Source of the DNA: Rhipicephalus microplus
Taxonomy: Eukaryota > Arthropoda > Arachnida > Ixodida > Ixodidae
DNA length: 64,000 nt
Assembly: GCF_043290135.1 (NCBI RefSeq)
Contig: NC_134710.1
Location: forward strand, 459,335,376-459,399,375
Reading direction: 5' to 3'
Shown here: one piece after another, positions 60,573 to 64,000 of the stretch
Layout of the letters: every line of letters begins with the position of its first letter
Numbering within the stretch: the first letter of the stretch is position 1
The notes under the pieces: generated by a model
Told to the model about the DNA's origin: nothing
Databases searched by the model: none
The model's input: the letters and a program-made list of their open reading frames with translations, nothing else
Translations under genes and position numbers: made by a program

Positions 60573-61575
60573 ACGGCATAAGTGGACTAAATGCATTTAT
60601 TAGCAACAAGGTTCACCCTAGTAGTAAATTTACCATGCACCATTCTTTCAGCAAAATTACTTCCTATATATGACGGTATCTATTGAAACATTGAAACCCA
60701 AGGTTATGCTCTACATAAAGCCAAGGCATAGCCACTAATACATAGATTACACAAGCCATCACTCATGACACTGCAAACAGAAAACATTCGTCAGACAGGC
60801 GAAGCGTTTATCATGGGTCTGTAGCGAGAACAGTGACTATGCTCACCAGTTAAGCAACTCTAAGGAGACATTTGTTGAGAGAAATGAGTCGCACAATACT
60901 CTGAACAAGGTCTACAATGCAGCTTGAAGATTTGGAAATAAGCACAACACGAAGATGCCCCGTAGCACAGCCTAACCAGCTGCTAGCTTTTGCAATTCAA
61001 TACCAAAATTCACTTCCGAATATAAATGTCCTTTGTAAGCATAATCTAACATTACCAAGCAATGAGCGCCTTTGAAAAGCGTTTCCTAAAGTGCCAAAGT
61101 TCATGCATCGTTGCAATAGGAATTTTAGGGACATGTTAGTGCATGCAAAAGTAAACGCTCATTTTTTTAACATCTAGTTCTCGTCTGAGATGCAAGACCT
61201 GCAAGCACCTTCAAGATTATGATAAAGTTAAAAGCACCAAAAGTGATTATGTACATCATGTATATTCTAGTTTTACCTGCACTAGCTCAAACATCATCAA
61301 CATGATCAAATGTACATATTCTCGTAAACGCGACAGCTTGTTATAGTTTGAATAAACGGACATCACGCAGACACGGCAAATAAATTATTGAGAGCGGTGG
61401 CGCAGAATTTTATACTCGCAGGACATGTATTCAATCATCGTAAGCCGTACATACTCAAGTTAGCCTTTCAGCAAAAAAAAAATATTGCCACAGTTTACTC
61501 ACAAGTTTAATACATTCAACAAGTATAATTGTATCAAAGAGGGCTTGCGGATCAGTTTGATATGACACATACACA
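60573..61575 (+). pseudogene. PLE thumb-like region and GIY-YIG endonuclease (copy B)
   Basis: Counterpart of copy A with additional stops, for example one in the segment after SNERL (about 61072). Confidence 0.75.
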
Positions 61576-61961
61576 ACGATGACCAGTGAAAATCAAGCCG
61601 ATCTTTTTGGAATTTCTAACGCTAATTTTCTCCACTGTCAGGTGGTGCTTCCTCGAGGCAATGATAAATCAGCAACACGTTTCCTCCCTTTCTACGTGAC
61701 CCCCACCTCCCTCCTTTCTGTTTCATGAGCTTTTGACTCGCCCAATTCAGCATGTCAGCTCCTCCTGTTCATCTGCCCTTGTTTTGATGTGACCTCTCCT
61801 CCATTGTTTATACAAAATGCACTAAGGCACACAAGGGCTGACTTCTGGCTTTGTTGGTACGACATATGTGATATGGTTTGTGGTCATTTGTTAACAATTG
61901 GCACCAGTGTACTTGTGTTACCTTTGTCTTGATAAATCTGTCCTACACTCTTCACATAATG

Positions 61962-62021
61962 CTGGTTGTCGCAGCCTTGAAGAAGTCCGCATGTTGACAC
62001 GGTGGCCGTAGCGACAACCAG
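61962..62021 (+). repeat. Perfect 11-bp inverted repeat in PLE 3' UTR (copy B)
   Basis: Unchanged relative to copy A, including the loop. Confidence 0.8.
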
Positions 62022-62043
62022 CGTTTAAATTTTTTTCGTCTCT

Positions 62044-62690
62044 TCAAGGTTACGTTTTCGGCTCAGCTTCTGTCTTTTCTGGTTTTAACATGAAACATAT
62101 GATTAAAAATAATAATAAAACATGCTATTGCATTGTATAATTGTTGTTATTATAGCTTACTTTTTCTACACTTCGATATACCTTCAATATCCACAATGAG
62201 CTTGGTTTCTTTTGTGTACTAAAAGTATACTACAATGCAGAGCAACCATTTGACTGAGTTAATGAAGCAACGATCCCTCTTCAATGTTTATTTTCTGTCC
62301 TCTTGCTTTGTCTACAGACTATGTACTGTATTAAAAGTAACATTATGAAAGAAACAAAAAGATTGTTATTTTTACATTATAGCACGGAAAATAAGGTATT
62401 TAGCAATTGCGTCTGTTTATCTTATTACCAGCTTGTCAAGTGCCGGAGGCATGAGTGCTTGCAAGCCAATAGTGGTTTCATTTCTGAGCGAAAGTGAGAA
62501 ACATCCCCTCTCATACGCTCATCAGCAATTTTTTTTCAGTGATAAATAATTCAAATAGTATAACCATTTGAAAAGTAGGCCAATTGTGACATATCTCACA
62601 CTAATTTGTTATGCGGCACAGAGCAGTTGACTCATCTGTCACTGAGCGTCAGCGCAGCCGATTTTACCTAAAGCCCACCTATTCATAAAA
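62044..62690. other. Unassigned DNA in copy B
   Basis: Counterpart of 36241-36886. Confidence 0.4.
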
Positions 62691-62855
62691 GTACCGCCAT
62701 CTGCTCTTCCCCTCACCGTCTCCTCTCCGGCGCGTTGCTTTTTTTTTCTTTCGCTTACGACAGTAGCACACTCTGTAACGTGCCACGAGCTTACAGTCTG
62801 CTTTCGAGCCGTTGAGAGGAAGAAGCGGCGCAGATCAAAAGAAGGCTGTACTATT
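62691..62855 (+). repeat. Single 167-bp-type unit (copy B)
   Basis: One unit only, with the CCATC start of unit 1 and the right part of unit 2, consistent with loss by unequal exchange from a two-unit state. Confidence 0.8.
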
Positions 62856-63269
62856 TCGAAGGTATAGGGGCTTCAATTTTACCTGGTTGATACGCTTACG
62901 AAGCAGATTGGCCAGAGTAGAAGAGCGACACGTGGTCATATAACCAGCAACGTGTTTGAATTACACGCATAATAAACAGACATCATGAGTACACGTCGCG
63001 CCACAACAGAAATGCAACAACGCATACGGCATTTTAGCGCCACACTGATAGTTTGGTAAGAAATAAATGTCGTATTTTTATTTTAAAGACCTGTATTCGC
63101 CTCTACAATAGTCTCACCAGGTTGCTGTACAAACCTCACAACATGCGCAGCGAGAACGCTTTAAAATTGTCGCACATTTAACAAATAACTGTTTTACGAT
63201 CACTGGCACAATATTCATGGTGCAAAAGCGTTGTTATCCGGAGATTAGTTACATATTCACAGCTTACCC

Positions 63270-64000
63270 GTCGTTAACACAAGATGCACTATTAAGCTTT
63301 GAACATTTGTCTTCCTCACTGCAGTCACTGAGGAGTATGTTTGTCTTGAGGAAGGATGCTTGCGGCAAATAGACACGTACCTCAATCTTCGTGCTGGGTC
63401 AGCGACAAAACTGGAAGCCGCCATGACACTTTTCTACACTTCCTCACTCAGGAAAGAAAAAAACCCATCGCCAACAAGCCAACGTAAGCGAAGGTTGCTG
63501 CGAGCAAAATTCACCGCAGCTACAACCCATGTCTGATGAGTAAGGGAGTTTACTCAATGGGCCCAGGTCATCGGACGCACTTGAGACCACCTGATAACAC
63601 GAGACGCTCTTTATATTGGACGAGGACAAGAACACATACGAAGAAATCTCAAAAAGAACATCGGGACAATATGAGGATAAAGAGTTTCTACTGGGAAGTT
63701 CCTGTCCACACGAAGCGTAAGTCTACATCTTAACACTCAACGCACTTCACTTCCATGCCACCAAGTTTTCAAAACGACACTCGCGCACACCATCGTTGCG
63801 GTGACCGCAGCACCGGGCAACGTGGCGTTTAGTCAGTCGCGGTAGCGTCCACGGTGGGAACACGCTTTCTCGTGTAGCTCGCTCGCTCGAGCTTACGTCG
63901 ATGTCCCGCACCCTGACATCTTGCTGGCGTCTAGGTCACGCTCAACCGGAGAGAGCGCCCAGGACATGGTGTCGAAAGCCCCGACAGCCATCGAAGCCTC
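63270..64000. other. Copy B counterpart of 42652-43381; holds the empty LTR-element site
   Basis: The uninterrupted CCCGTCGTTAACAC (63267-63280) is the pre-insertion site. The GTAAG donor-like site is at about 63717. Confidence 0.35.

Larger units (their letters stand above)
59448..62043 (+). mobile_element. Penelope-like element remnant, RT to 3' UTR (copy B)
   Basis: Same remnant, same SINE interruption, and RT catalytic motif at 60299-60310. The insertion and the SINE both predate the duplication. Confidence 0.8.
44249..64000 (+). repeat. Segmental duplication, copy B (runs off the window)
   Basis: Direct repeat of copy A, a few percent divergent by eye (small indels every few hundred bp). 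It lacks the 2.9-kb TIR element and the 5.0-kb LTR retrotransposon, giving clean empty sites at 48268 and 63270. The left junction has no obvious microhomology beyond the start of the repeat. Confidence 0.95.

Overview
This window looks like hard-tick (Ixodida, probably metastriate) nuclear DNA. The reasons are: CR1-like and RTE-like non-LTR retroelements, Penelope-like elements with a GIY-YIG endonuclease, several pieces of a tRNA-derived SINE whose 3' half matches my recollection of the tick Ruka-type SINEs, long simple-sequence tracts, and a single intronless cytosolic sulfotransferase gene of an arthropod type. No bacterial-style operon, rRNA, functional tRNA or CRISPR array is visible. 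Family assignments come from translated motifs read by eye; no database search was run.

Layout. 1-3001: a broken CR1/jockey-like LINE with endonuclease, reverse transcriptase and an AAAT tail. 3002-10345: mostly unannotatable intergenic DNA with SINE pieces and a few weak ORFs. 10346-11236: the one convincing intact gene, a sulfotransferase. 11433-12327: a TA-flanked, Tigger/pogo-like non-autonomous DNA element containing a perfect 26-bp palindrome built from a LINE 3' end. 13053-14563: a Penelope-like element (PLE) fragment between two (TA)n tracts. 14735-15055: an RTE-type endonuclease scrap.

From about 15218 to the end the window is one large direct duplication. Copy A starts at 15218 and can be matched to 43381; copy B starts at 44249 and runs off the window. 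The copies differ by a few percent (eyeball). Each carries the same old passengers: a LINE RT remnant, SINE fragments, a Ty3/gypsy remnant whose RT and integrase pieces point in opposite directions, a GATA/GACA array, and a 2.6-kb PLE remnant (RT plus GIY-YIG) split by a SINE. Copy A alone has two large insertions: a 2.9-kb element with A-rich terminal inverted repeats (19238-22180) and a 5.0-kb LTR retrotransposon (37635-42651). These may be post-duplication insertions, or the two copies may be two haplotypes wrongly joined in tandem by assembly.

The most unusual object is the LTR retrotransposon on the minus strand of copy A. Its protein domains are Ty3/gypsy in type, but integrase lies upstream of the RT thumb and RNase H, as in Ty1/copia. 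Its Gag resembles the SCAN-related capsid of the Gmr1-like group, a Ty3/gypsy branch known for this order. It is defective: three in-frame stops, a frameshift near the end, and no RT fingers or palm.
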